Source: SIG565 sp045601525 (GTDB lineage: Bacteria > Bacillota > Clostridia > Oscillospirales > Acutalibacteraceae). Taken from it: a DNA stretch of 6,407 nt. The stretch spans positions 1 to 6,407 of the forward strand of contig JAZRZR010000081.1 in the NCBI GenBank assembly GCA_045601525.1. Reading direction: 5' to 3'. Positions 1 through 5,938 of this stretch are shown piece after piece. The translations under genes were made by a program, and so were the position numbers. The notes beneath the pieces were generated by a model that saw nothing but the letters and a program-made list of their open reading frames with translations, searched no databases and was not told the origin of the DNA. Positions within the stretch are counted from its first letter, which is position 1; the number at the start of each line of letters is the position of its first letter.

Positions 1-5
1 CATGG

Positions 6-743
6 CTACGATCCGACTTGAATAACCTGAGCATTTTTGAAAAGGAAGTTACCTGCATCGGTTTCGGAAGCGGGGAAGATTTTTGCGTCGCTTAAAGTAA
101 CAGAACCTGCGGTAAGACCGTCGGCAAACATTCTGATGTGGTTAACCCATTTGGTTGAGCCCTTAATAAGGTAGGTGTAGGTGTAGGTTTTACCTGCAAC
201 AAGTGCTGCTGCATTATCTGCATTAGTGGTGGGAACGGTTTTATCACTGGTAGCAGATGCAGTTACACTGTTATAAGCAGCTTCTACTTTAAAGGGTGTA
301 GTAACATCGCTTCTTACACCAACAAACTGACTAAGGGATTGATTCATAGAATCATTGGAATGGAAAACGGGGTAAAGCTTAACACCCTCGTTAATATCCT
401 CAGAAGCGGTTACGGTAAGGGTTAATTGATGTAACACATTCTCGGTTAAACGAGCACCCTCAGTACCGGAGATAACATTGCCTTCGTCATCTTTCTTTTG
501 GTCCCAACCACGTATGCCATAGGATGTACTGGTGGGGAAGGTTACGCCCGAAACAGACCAAGTGGTTTCAGGTGTAATGGTTTTTGTGCCGTTGTTATTG
601 ATCCAATCATTAACAGGCAGGGTTTCAACTGCGGCGGGGGCCTCAGTTGCTGCCTCTTCTGCAGATGCGGGCATAGTAAACATACAAGTTACTGTGCTAA
701 GCACCATTAAAAGAGCCAGTAAAATTGATAAACTCTTTTTCAT
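6..743 (-). CDS. Predicted secreted protein of unknown function
   Basis: This gene encodes a 245-aa protein that I do not recognise. Residues 1-28 form a classical Sec signal peptide: a KK n-region, a hydrophobic core at about residues 4-22, and an ASA cleavage site before Glu29. Cys20 is not in a good lipobox (TVTC), so a lipoprotein is unlikely. The mature part starts with a low-complexity Ala/Glu/Thr/Pro stretch (about 29-42). It continues as a Thr/Ser/Val/Gly-rich, cysteine-free region with alternating hydrophobic residues, suggesting a beta-sandwich; a carbohydrate-binding-module-like or surface role is only a guess. The start at 743 is chosen because GGGAGGAG (753..760) lies just upstream and the signal peptide begins there; an in-frame extension to 872 would run through the promoter. 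The gene ends with TAG at 6..8. It is a separate transcription unit downstream of the tRNA and hairpin array. Confidence 0.8.
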   Translation of the reverse strand: MKKSLSILLALLMVLSTVTCMFTMPASAEEAATEAPAAVETLPVNDWINNNGTKTITPETTWSVSGVTFPTSTSYGIRGWDQKKDDEGNVISGTEGARLTENVLHQLTLTVTASEDINEGVKLYPVFHSNDSMNQSLSQFVGVRSDVTTPFKVEAAYNSVTASATSDKTVPTTNADNAAALVAGKTYTYTYLIKGSTKWVNHIRMFADGLTAGSVTLSDAKIFPASETDAGNFLFKNAQVIQVGS

Positions 744-778
744 TTTAGGTTTCTCCTCCCAAAAAAATTTTAATAATG

Positions 779-806
779 TGTACAGTTGTACAATTATAGT
801 ATAATT
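779..806. promoter_or_regulatory. Overlapping palindromes at the promoter, possible operator
   Basis: Two symmetrical elements abut here. TGTACA-GT-TGTACA (779..792) is a repeated self-complementary hexamer. AATTATA-G-TATAATT (792..806) is a perfect 7-bp inverted repeat around one base. Together they cover the distal edge of the -10 and the presumed transcription start of the minus-strand gene, a typical place for a repressor site. AT-rich palindromes also arise by chance around TATAAT motifs, so the second one is weak evidence; the TGTACA pair is less easily explained that way. No regulator is identifiable. Confidence 0.3.
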
Positions 807-832
807 ATACAGTTTTGGTGCAACAAATTCAA
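804..832 (-). promoter_or_regulatory. Sigma-A-type promoter of the secreted-protein gene
   Basis: Read on the minus strand, a -35 TTGAAT (827..832) and a perfect -10 TATAAT (804..809) are separated by exactly 17 bp. The -10 lies about 60 bp upstream of the start codon at 743, leaving a leader of roughly 50 nt with a strong ribosome binding site. A second possible pair, TTGCAC (818..823) with TATAAT (793..798), has a less favourable 19-bp spacer. The match to consensus is seen directly; activity is inferred. Confidence 0.7.
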
Positions 833-1008
833 CTTGCCTATGTATAGAAAAATTCAGCACCCTTTTGTGCACTTTAGCCTAATAATTTTGCGCTTTTTAA
901 ACAAATTACAATATATTGTGTAATTCTAAATCAAAACCACAAATAGTTAATATAAACCATTAAACCGATAAATTTTAGTTTGTGACCTTTCGGACGCAGG
1001 GTAAAATC
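833..1008. other. AT-rich intergenic spacer without a recognisable gene
   Basis: This stretch separates the secreted-protein promoter from the hairpin array. I see no convincing coding sequence, RNA gene or terminator. It contains a 7-bp inverted repeat, AATTACA...TGTAATT (904..925, 8-nt loop), which is AT-only in its stem except for one pair and has no T-run. The last part (about 960-1008) is less AT-rich than the rest and leads directly into the array, so it may be the array's flank rather than plain spacer. Confidence 0.5.
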
Positions 1009-1228
1009 CATCATCACGCGTAAGCGTGTAGTTGCGACAAAGTCGCAACATCGTTGATGCAAAGCATCACATCGTTTGTGCGAAGCACAACACTGTTTGC
1101 CGAAGGCAACATCGTTTACACCGTAAGGTGTAACCTCGTTTTGTGTCCGCAAGCGGAATGATGTTGACCTACGGTCAAATGATGTTTGCAACTGCGTTGC
1201 AAAACGATGTTGTGTCCTGCGGACACAA
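1009..1228. repeat. Array of ten short hairpins with variable stems and conserved linkers
   Basis: Ten perfect inverted repeats follow each other at about 22-bp spacing (range about 18-27). Their positions are 1015..1028, 1031..1049, 1055..1069, 1076..1090, 1097..1109, 1116..1133, 1146..1157, 1164..1178, 1185..1203 and 1210..1228. Stems are 5-8 bp and loops 2-4 nt (AAA, GAA, GTAA, TAC, TGC, AA). Stem sequences differ from unit to unit, for example GTTGCGAC/GTCGCAAC, TTGTGC/GCACAA, TTACACC/GGTGTAA and TTGACC/GGTCAA, yet both arms always match. Linkers are conserved: CATCGT or CATCAT in the left part and ATGATG or ACGATG in the right part, which are reverse complements. The array lies just beyond the tRNA terminator. 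I do not recognise it as CRISPR, REP/BIME or integron attC. The structure is certain; the function is unknown. Confidence 0.85.
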
Positions 1229-1229
1229 A
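1140..1229. repeat. 11-bp inverted repeat enclosing the right half of the hairpin array
   Basis: TTTGTGTCCGC at 1140..1150 is the exact reverse complement of GCGGACACAAA at 1219..1229. In a single strand this pairing would enclose hairpins 8 and 9 but would break hairpins 7 and 10, because it uses one arm of each. The region therefore has two mutually exclusive folds, or the repeat simply reflects inverted duplication of one unit. Confidence 0.6.
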
Positions 1230-1231
1230 CA

Positions 1232-1268
1232 CAAAAAGAAACACTTCCCAAAAGGAAGTGTTTCTTTT

Positions 1269-1270
<2 letters not shown>
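1232..1270 (-). terminator. Intrinsic terminator of the tRNA-Thr gene
   Basis: On the minus strand a perfect 17-bp stem (arms 1254..1270 and 1232..1248) encloses a 5-nt loop (1249..1253). The core is CACTTCC/GGAAGTG, flanked by an A-tract on the 5' side and a T-tract on the 3' side (TTTCTTTTTG). The A/T symmetry means it could also act in the plus direction. The 5' arm starts inside the encoded CCA of the tRNA, so mature tRNA and terminator are directly adjacent. Confidence 0.85.
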
Positions 1271-1344
<74 letters not shown>

Positions 1345-1364
1345 AATTATTAGGCGCAAATATG

Positions 1365-1393
1365 ATTATAAAATAAAACCCTTTTAATGTCAA
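1365..1393 (-). promoter_or_regulatory. Consensus promoter of tRNA-Thr
   Basis: On the minus strand a perfect -35 TTGACA (1388..1393), a 17-bp spacer and a perfect -10 TATAAT (1365..1370) precede the tRNA. The predicted start, about 7 nt past the -10, lies roughly 14 nt before the mature tRNA 5' end. This is the strongest promoter match in the window, as expected for a tRNA gene. Confidence 0.9.
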
Positions 1394-1453
1394 GGCTTTT
1401 TTGAATTTATACTCTCAAAAGGTTAAAAAAGGGTTACAAGATAGCCTGAAAGG

Positions 1454-1483
1454 TTGACATTATATATTAAGATTTGGTAATAT
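1454..1483 (+). promoter_or_regulatory. Probable promoter of the yicC-fmt operon
   Basis: A perfect -35 TTGACA (1454..1459) is followed by an AT-rich tract. The best-placed -10 candidate is TAATAT (1478..1483, 18-bp spacer, 4 of 6 matches); TATATT (1481..1486) fits the hexamer better but its 21-bp spacing is too long. The start codon at 1528 implies a leader of about 35-40 nt, too short for a riboswitch or T-box. The promoter is divergent from the tRNA promoter, with the two -35 boxes 60 bp apart. Confidence 0.5.
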
Positions 1484-1527
1484 ATTATATATTATTATGG
1501 AGAATTATATCCGTTGGGAGATTTGAT

Positions 1528-2406
1528 ATGGCTAAGAGTATGACGGGCTTCGGCAGAGCAACTAAATCGGTAGATAATTTGGAAGCAACTGTTGAGATTA
1601 AATCAGTAAATCATAGATACTTTGAGTTTTCTTCAAGGGTGCCTCGCAGTTGCACCTTTTTAGAGGAAAAACTTAAGGGCTTTACACAAGGTTTGGTGGC
1701 GAGAGGTAAGGTTGAGATGTATGTAAGCCTTGATTTTTCGGCCGAAAACGAAACAGTTGTAGAAATTAATGAGGATTTTACAAATTCATATATTGCCGCT
1801 CTCAAAACACTTTCAAAGAAATATCGCCTAAAAAATGATGTTTCGGTTTCCACATTGGCAGCGCATAATGAGGTCTTTTCCTTTAAGAAGGCCCAAATGG
1901 ATGAGGAAAAGGTTACCGCTCTTGTTCTTGATACTGCAAAAGAGGCAATTGACGCCTTTGTTGAGATGCGAAAGATTGAGGGTGAAAAATTAAAAGGCGA
2001 TGTGGTCGCCCGCTGTGATACAATTTTAGAAAAGGTTGCAATAATCGAAAAGCAGTCACCCGAAACCGTTAAGCATTATCGTGAGCGATTAGAGGCAAAA
2101 ATCAAGGAGTTGCTTGAAAGCGCACAGGTTGATGAGCAAAGGCTATTAACCGAAACTGCTATATTTGCCGATAAGGTTGCGGTTGATGAGGAAACAGTTC
2201 GCCTTCGCAGTCACATAGCACAGGTTAAAGAAATGCTTCAAAGTGATGAGGCGATCGGCCGAAAACTTGATTTTGTGGTTCAAGAAATGAATAGAGAAAC
2301 CAATACAATTGGCTCAAAGGCGCAGGATGTTGAGATTTTGCGTGAGGTAGTTGATATCAAGGCCGAAATTGAAAAGATAAGAGAACAAATTCAAAACATA
2401 GAATAG
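1528..2406 (+). CDS. yicC: YicC/YloC family endoribonuclease
   Basis: The 292-aa product matches the usual length of the YicC/YloC family (YicC_N domain followed by a C-terminal DUF1732 domain). Homologues have been described as endoribonucleases; E. coli YicC affects turnover of the small RNA RyhB. The N-terminus carries the family signature KSMTGFGRA (residues 3-11). The C-terminus has GRKLDF (244-249), QEMNRE (252-257) and NTIGSKA (259-265), followed by a charged helix rich in Glu, Lys and Ile. The start at 1528 is chosen because GGGAG (1516..1520) sits 7 nt upstream and the protein then begins right at the family signature; an upstream ATG at 1474 has no ribosome binding site and lies within the promoter. 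This is the first gene of the operon, as yloC is upstream of remA in Bacillus. The family is certain; the RNA targets are not known. Confidence 0.95.
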   Translation: MAKSMTGFGRATKSVDNLEATVEIKSVNHRYFEFSSRVPRSCTFLEEKLKGFTQGLVARGKVEMYVSLDFSAENETVVEINEDFTNSYIAALKTLSKKYRLKNDVSVSTLAAHNEVFSFKKAQMDEEKVTALVLDTAKEAIDAFVEMRKIEGEKLKGDVVARCDTILEKVAIIEKQSPETVKHYRERLEAKIKELLESAQVDEQRLLTETAIFADKVAVDEETVRLRSHIAQVKEMLQSDEAIGRKLDFVVQEMNRETNTIGSKAQDVEILREVVDIKAEIEKIREQIQNIE

Positions 2407-2415
2407 GTGATATTT

Positions 2416-2688
2416 ATGAAACTTATAAACATAGGCTTTGGTAACTTGGTGTCGGCCAACCGAATGGTTGCGATAGTTAGTCCCGAATCGGCACCGATAA
2501 AGCGTATCGTGCAGGAGGCTAAAGAGAGAGGCACTCTTATAGATGCTACACATGGTCGCCGCACACGCGCTGTAATCATTACTGATAGTGACCACATAAT
2601 TCTTACCTATCTTCAATCCGAAACGGTAGCCAACCGTCTAAGCGAGGAAGAAAACTTTGATGATGGTGAGGAGGGATATAATGAATAA
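2416..2688 (+). CDS. remA: RemA family DNA-binding regulator (DUF370)
   Basis: This 90-aa protein closely resembles B. subtilis RemA (YlzA), a ring-forming DNA-binding protein that activates biofilm-matrix operons and osmoprotection genes. Visible family motifs are INIGFGN (4-10), SANR (13-16), IVSPESAPIKR (20-30), IDATHGRRTRAV (42-53) and DSDHIIL. Arg16, Arg48 and Arg49 appear to correspond to the functionally important Arg18, Arg50 and Arg51 of Bacillus RemA, so DNA binding is probably retained. The start at 2416 follows AGGTGA (2405..2410); a GTG at 2407 would add three residues but overlaps that site. The gene starts 9 nt after the yicC stop and overlaps gmk by 8 nt. The place next to gmk is conserved in Firmicutes. 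Its target genes in this organism, if any concern biofilm, cannot be read from the window. Confidence 0.95.
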   Translation: MKLINIGFGNLVSANRMVAIVSPESAPIKRIVQEAKERGTLIDATHGRRTRAVIITDSDHIILTYLQSETVANRLSEEENFDDGEEGYNE

Positions 2689-3289
2689 AGGTAAACTTTT
2701 CATTATTTCAGGTCCCTCGGGCTCGGGTAAGGATACCCTTTTGCAAGAACTTTTTAAGGTGCGCCCCGAAATCAAATTTTCTATTTCTTCGATAACCCGT
2801 CCTATGCGTCAAGGCGAAGTTGAGGGTGGTAAGTATCATTTCATTTCCCGTGAAGAATTTGAGGAACTTATTAAAAACGATGCTTTGCTTGAGTATAATG
2901 TTTTTGTGGGCAACTATTACGGCACCCCTAAGGCACCCGTTGTTGAGGCGCTTGATAGGGGAGAGGATATGATTCTCGAACTTGATGTTAATGGTGCGGC
3001 GATTGTAAAGCAAAAAATGCCCGAGGCAATATCGGTGTTTATTATGCCGCCTTCCTTTGAGGTGCTTAAAAACCGTTTAAGCGGTAGAGGCACCGAAGCG
3101 CCCGAGGTGGTTCAAAAAAGGCTTAATGTGGCTCTTGGCGAAATAAAGAGAGCCGCTGATTATGATTTTATCGTTGTAAACGATAAATTAAATGAAGCAA
3201 CAAATGATTTGCTTTCGGTAATTTTAGGTCAAAAGATTAAAACCGAAAGTGAGAAAGATATTATTGATGAGGTGTTAAAACAATGTTAA
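2681..3289 (+). CDS. gmk: Guanylate kinase
   Basis: Guanylate kinase phosphorylates GMP to GDP with ATP, a cytosolic step feeding GTP and (p)ppGpp pools. The 202-aa length is normal. The P-loop is GPSGSGKD (11-18). The GMP-binding region includes ITRPMRQGE (38-46) and GNYYGT (77-82). ELDVNGA (100-106) matches the LEIDVQGA motif, and RGTEAPEVVQKRL (136-148) is the lid. The start at 2681 is supported by AGGAGGG (2669..2675) 5 nt upstream and by the P-loop position; earlier in-frame ATGs (from 2657) lie before that site. The start codon is inside remA (8-nt overlap) and the stop overlaps rpoZ by 7 nt, so the three are probably translationally coupled. Confidence 0.97.
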   Translation: MNKGKLFIISGPSGSGKDTLLQELFKVRPEIKFSISSITRPMRQGEVEGGKYHFISREEFEELIKNDALLEYNVFVGNYYGTPKAPVVEALDRGEDMILELDVNGAAIVKQKMPEAISVFIMPPSFEVLKNRLSGRGTEAPEVVQKRLNVALGEIKRAADYDFIVVNDKLNEATNDLLSVILGQKIKTESEKDIIDEVLKQC

Positions 3290-3462
3290 ATCCCGCTATT
3301 GGAAAACTTATTGAAAAATGTGATAACCGTTATGAATTGGTTATGGATGTTGCAAATGAGGCTCGCAATATTTCAGAGCTTGCAACCGCTAACGGCGAAA
3401 TTATAGTTGAAAAGCCCGTAAGCCTTGCAATCAATAAATTGGCAAGAGAAATTGAGGACTAA
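3283..3462 (+). CDS. rpoZ: DNA-directed RNA polymerase subunit omega
   Basis: This 59-aa gene encodes the omega subunit, which assists folding and assembly of the beta' subunit of RNA polymerase. It begins MLNPAIGKLIEKCDNRYELV, and NRYELV (15-20) followed by an Ala/Arg-containing helix is the omega signature. EKPVSLAINKLAREIED (43-59) matches the conserved C-terminal segment where homologues have a KPV/KPI motif. The usual RAR triplet appears as EAR (26-28), a modest deviation. The start codon lies inside the last codons of gmk (7-nt overlap), with GAGGTG (3269..3274) 8 nt upstream. The gmk-rpoZ pairing is the standard arrangement in Firmicutes and many other bacteria, which strongly supports the call despite the short length. 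Confidence 0.92.
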   Translation: MLNPAIGKLIEKCDNRYELVMDVANEARNISELATANGEIIVEKPVSLAINKLAREIED

Positions 3463-3496
3463 TTAAAACCATTTTTAGAAAAGAGGTGTTATCAAA

Positions 3497-5923
3497 ATGC
3501 AAAGCAAAATAGCCAGTGTTGTGCTTGAAAAAACCGCATATAGTTTTGATAAGACCTATGATTATATTGTGCCCGAAACTATGGTGGGAGATTGTAAAGC
3601 AGGGTGTCGCGCCATTGTGCCTTTTGGTAAGGGCAATAGCCTTCGCCAATGCCTTATAGTTTCTATTAGTGATGGTGAATATAACGAAAAACTTAAAAGT
3701 ATTGTAAGCATTGCCGATAAACAGCCTATTTTGAGCGATGAAATGCTTAAAATGTGTCTTTGGTTTCATGATTCGCTTTTTTGCACCTATTTTGATGCCA
3801 TAAATGCCGTTTTGCCGACAGGGATGGGCTTGAAAATAGTTGATGCGTATTCGCCATCTTCTGATTTTTCAGATATAGATAGTTTAGAGGAATTAGAAAA
3901 AAATCTCTATACATTTCTTAAAAATCAGGCCGATGCAGTTCCGCTAACCGAGATAATCAAACAGCTTGGTCTTGCTGATACAAAGGCGATTTCATCTCTT
4001 TTAGATAAAGGCGCAATTGTTAAAAGTAGCGATGCGGTAAGGCGAATGGGGGATGCAACCCTTAAATCTATTCGCCTTATTGTAGAAGCGCAAAACCTTG
4101 ATTTTTATTCCTTGACTGCACGGCAAAAGGAAATCGCCAATGAGATTGCTTTGTCGGGGGATATTACGGTTAAGGAACTTCAGTATATGACAGGGGCTTC
4201 CAAATCAGTTTTGGATAGTCTTGTGAAAAAGGGTGTAGCCGAATATTTCGATAAAGAGATATATCGTATGCCTCACCTTTTAAGCGAGCACGAAAAACCC
4301 ACTGTAAAATTAACCGAAGAACAACAAAAGGCTTTTAATTTTCTTGATAAACTTACTGATGCCGCAAATTGCGCTCTGCTTTATGGCGTTACGGGCAGCG
4401 GTAAAACACAGGTGTTTATCACCCTTGCCGATTCGGTGATAAGTAAGGGTAAGGGCGTAATAATTATGGTGCCCGAAATTTCTCTTACACCGCAAACTAT
4501 TTCAATTTTTAATGAACATTATGGGGATAAAATTGCGGTTTTCCATAGCGCAATGTCACTCGGTCAGCGTATGGACGAGTGGAAGCGTATCAAAGAGGGC
4601 AAAGCAGTGATAGCCATTGGTACTCGCTCAGCAATATTTGCCCCTTTTAATAATTTAGGCCTTGTTGTTATGGATGAGGAACAGGAGCATACCTATAAAT
4701 CGGAGCAGTCGCCCCGTTTTCATACAAGAGAGGTTGCAAAGTTCCGTGCCAAATACCACGATTGTCTTTGCTTGCTTGCAAGCGCCACTCCCTCGGTTGA
4801 AACCTATGCAAATGCCCTTTCGGGTAGATATAGCCTTTGCACCCTTAAAAACCGCTACGGCAAAGCAGTTTTGCCGGAAGTTCAGGTTGTAGATATGCGC
4901 CAAGAGATAAGAAGCGGCAATAAGGGCGCAATAAGCGGTGCACTTTATGAGGAAATAGATGAAGCATTAAGGGAAGGCAATCAAGCAATAGTTCTGCTTA
5001 ACCGCCGAGGCCATAACACATATATTTCCTGTATGAATTGCGGAAGTGTTGTAACCTGTCCGAATTGCAGTTTTTCGATGACCTATCATTCGGCAAATAA
5101 CCGAGTGATGTGTCACTATTGCGGCTATTCTGAACCATATCCCGAAAAATGCAACGAGTGTGGAGAAACCCACCTTAAATTCACGGGTGCAGGCACCCAA
5201 AAGGTTGAACAGGAATTAAAACAACTTTTCCCAAATGCCAATATTTTACGGCTCGATGCCGATAACACCGTTTCCCGTGATTCTTTTTCAAATTATCTCA
5301 CCGCCTTTTCTAAGGGTGAGTATGATATTATGCTCGGCACACAAATGGTAGCTAAGGGGCTTGATTTTCCAAAAGTTACGGTTGTAGGTGTCTTGGGTGC
5401 GGACAAGGCTATGAATAGCGAAGATTATAGAAGTAGCGAACGCACCTTTTCCTTGCTGACACAGGTGATAGGCCGTGCGGGCAGAGGAGATAAAGCGGGC
5501 AAGGCAATAATACAAACCAATAATCCCGATAGTGATATTATTCCGCTTGCTCAAAGCCAAGATTACGAGGCTTTTTATAGTGACGAAATATTGCTTCGCA
5601 AGGCGCACACCTATCCGCCTTATTGTGATTTGGTAACAATTCGTGTGCAGTCGCAAAGCAATACCACGGCATATTCTACTGCCGGTGAAATTCTCGCCAA
5701 GTTACGAGAATTAACCTCGGGCGAATTTGCGGATATAAAACTTATTGTTTTAGGTCCAACGGCGGCGGCAATACCAAAGGTAAATAATAAGTACCGTTAC
5801 CGCCTTACTGTAAAATGTAAAAATTCTAAACGCTTGCGCGAGCTTTTAAGGCGCGCAACCGAGATGAAACTTGATGGGGATACATCGGTGATTATCGATA
5901 TAAATCCCGAAAATATAGGATAA
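3497..5923 (+). CDS. priA: Primosomal protein N' (replication restart helicase PriA)
   Basis: PriA is a superfamily 2, 3'-to-5' DNA helicase that recognises stalled forks and D-loops and reloads the replicative helicase. The 808-aa length is close to that of Bacillus PriA. In order: an N-terminal DNA-binding domain (about 1-115) opening with the typical YDYIVPE; a winged-helix region; Walker A GVTGSGKT (297-304); GTRSAIFAPF (375-384); and the Walker B box DEEQEH (393-398), with Gln where Bacillus and E. coli have His. Then come a zinc-binding insertion with eight cysteines (512, 515, 521, 524, 539, 542, 552, 555), motif V GTQMVAKGLDFP (614-625), motif VI QVIGRAGRG (656-664) and the C-terminal domain. 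All catalytic motifs are intact. GAGGTG (3483..3488) precedes the start. It follows rpoZ after 34 nt without a terminator, with no coaBC in between. Confidence 0.97.
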   Translation: MQSKIASVVLEKTAYSFDKTYDYIVPETMVGDCKAGCRAIVPFGKGNSLRQCLIVSISDGEYNEKLKSIVSIADKQPILSDEMLKMCLWFHDSLFCTYFDAINAVLPTGMGLKIVDAYSPSSDFSDIDSLEELEKNLYTFLKNQADAVPLTEIIKQLGLADTKAISSLLDKGAIVKSSDAVRRMGDATLKSIRLIVEAQNLDFYSLTARQKEIANEIALSGDITVKELQYMTGASKSVLDSLVKKGVAEYFDKEIYRMPHLLSEHEKPTVKLTEEQQKAFNFLDKLTDAANCALLYGVTGSGKTQVFITLADSVISKGKGVIIMVPEISLTPQTISIFNEHYGDKIAVFHSAMSLGQRMDEWKRIKEGKAVIAIGTRSAIFAPFNNLGLVVMDEEQEHTYKSEQSPRFHTREVAKFRAKYHDCLCLLASATPSVETYANALSGRYSLCTLKNRYGKAVLPEVQVVDMRQEIRSGNKGAISGALYEEIDEALREGNQAIVLLNRRGHNTYISCMNCGSVVTCPNCSFSMTYHSANNRVMCHYCGYSEPYPEKCNECGETHLKFTGAGTQKVEQELKQLFPNANILRLDADNTVSRDSFSNYLTAFSKGEYDIMLGTQMVAKGLDFPKVTVVGVLGADKAMNSEDYRSSERTFSLLTQVIGRAGRGDKAGKAIIQTNNPDSDIIPLAQSQDYEAFYSDEILLRKAHTYPPYCDLVTIRVQSQSNTTAYSTAGEILAKLRELTSGEFADIKLIVLGPTAAAIPKVNNKYRYRLTVKCKNSKRLRELLRRATEMKLDGDTSVIIDINPENIG

Positions 5924-5938
5924 ATAGGTGAAAACTTA

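Noticed and set aside
684..743. Lipoprotein signal at Cys20 of the secreted protein
   Set aside because: The residues before Cys20 are TVT, lacking the small residue (Gly/Ala/Ser) expected at -1 of a lipobox, whereas ASA before Glu29 is a good signal peptidase I site.
498..804. Two plus-strand open frames opposite the secreted-protein gene
   Set aside because: They are antisense shadows of a gene with a clear signal peptide and ribosome binding site, and neither has coding signals of its own.
904..925. Inverted repeat AATTACA...TGTAATT as a terminator
   Set aside because: The stem is AT-rich with one G-C pair and no T-run, so it would be a weak hairpin at best.
1009..1228. CRISPR array
   Set aside because: There is no constant repeat of 23-40 bp with unique spacers. 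The variable parts are palindromic and the constant parts are only about 6 nt long. No cas genes are present.
1009..1228. Integron attC sites or a tRNA-associated integrative element
   Set aside because: No integrase gene, no R/L box pattern of attC and no direct duplication of the tRNA 3' end were seen.
1377..1455. AACCCTTTT...AAAAGGGTT inverted repeat and three AAAGG(G)TT copies between the divergent promoters
   Set aside because: The arms are short and AT-rich with a 41-nt gap, and the repeats are irregularly spaced; chance is a sufficient explanation.
1474..1527. Longer start for the YicC-family protein
   Set aside because: The extra 18 residues are encoded by the AT-rich promoter and leader region, lack a ribosome binding site, and precede the normal family N-terminus.
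4670..4690. DEEQ instead of DEEH in PriA as a sign of inactivation
   Set aside because: Gln at this place is compatible with helicase function in superfamily 2, the remaining motifs are intact, and from memory clostridial PriA proteins often have this form.
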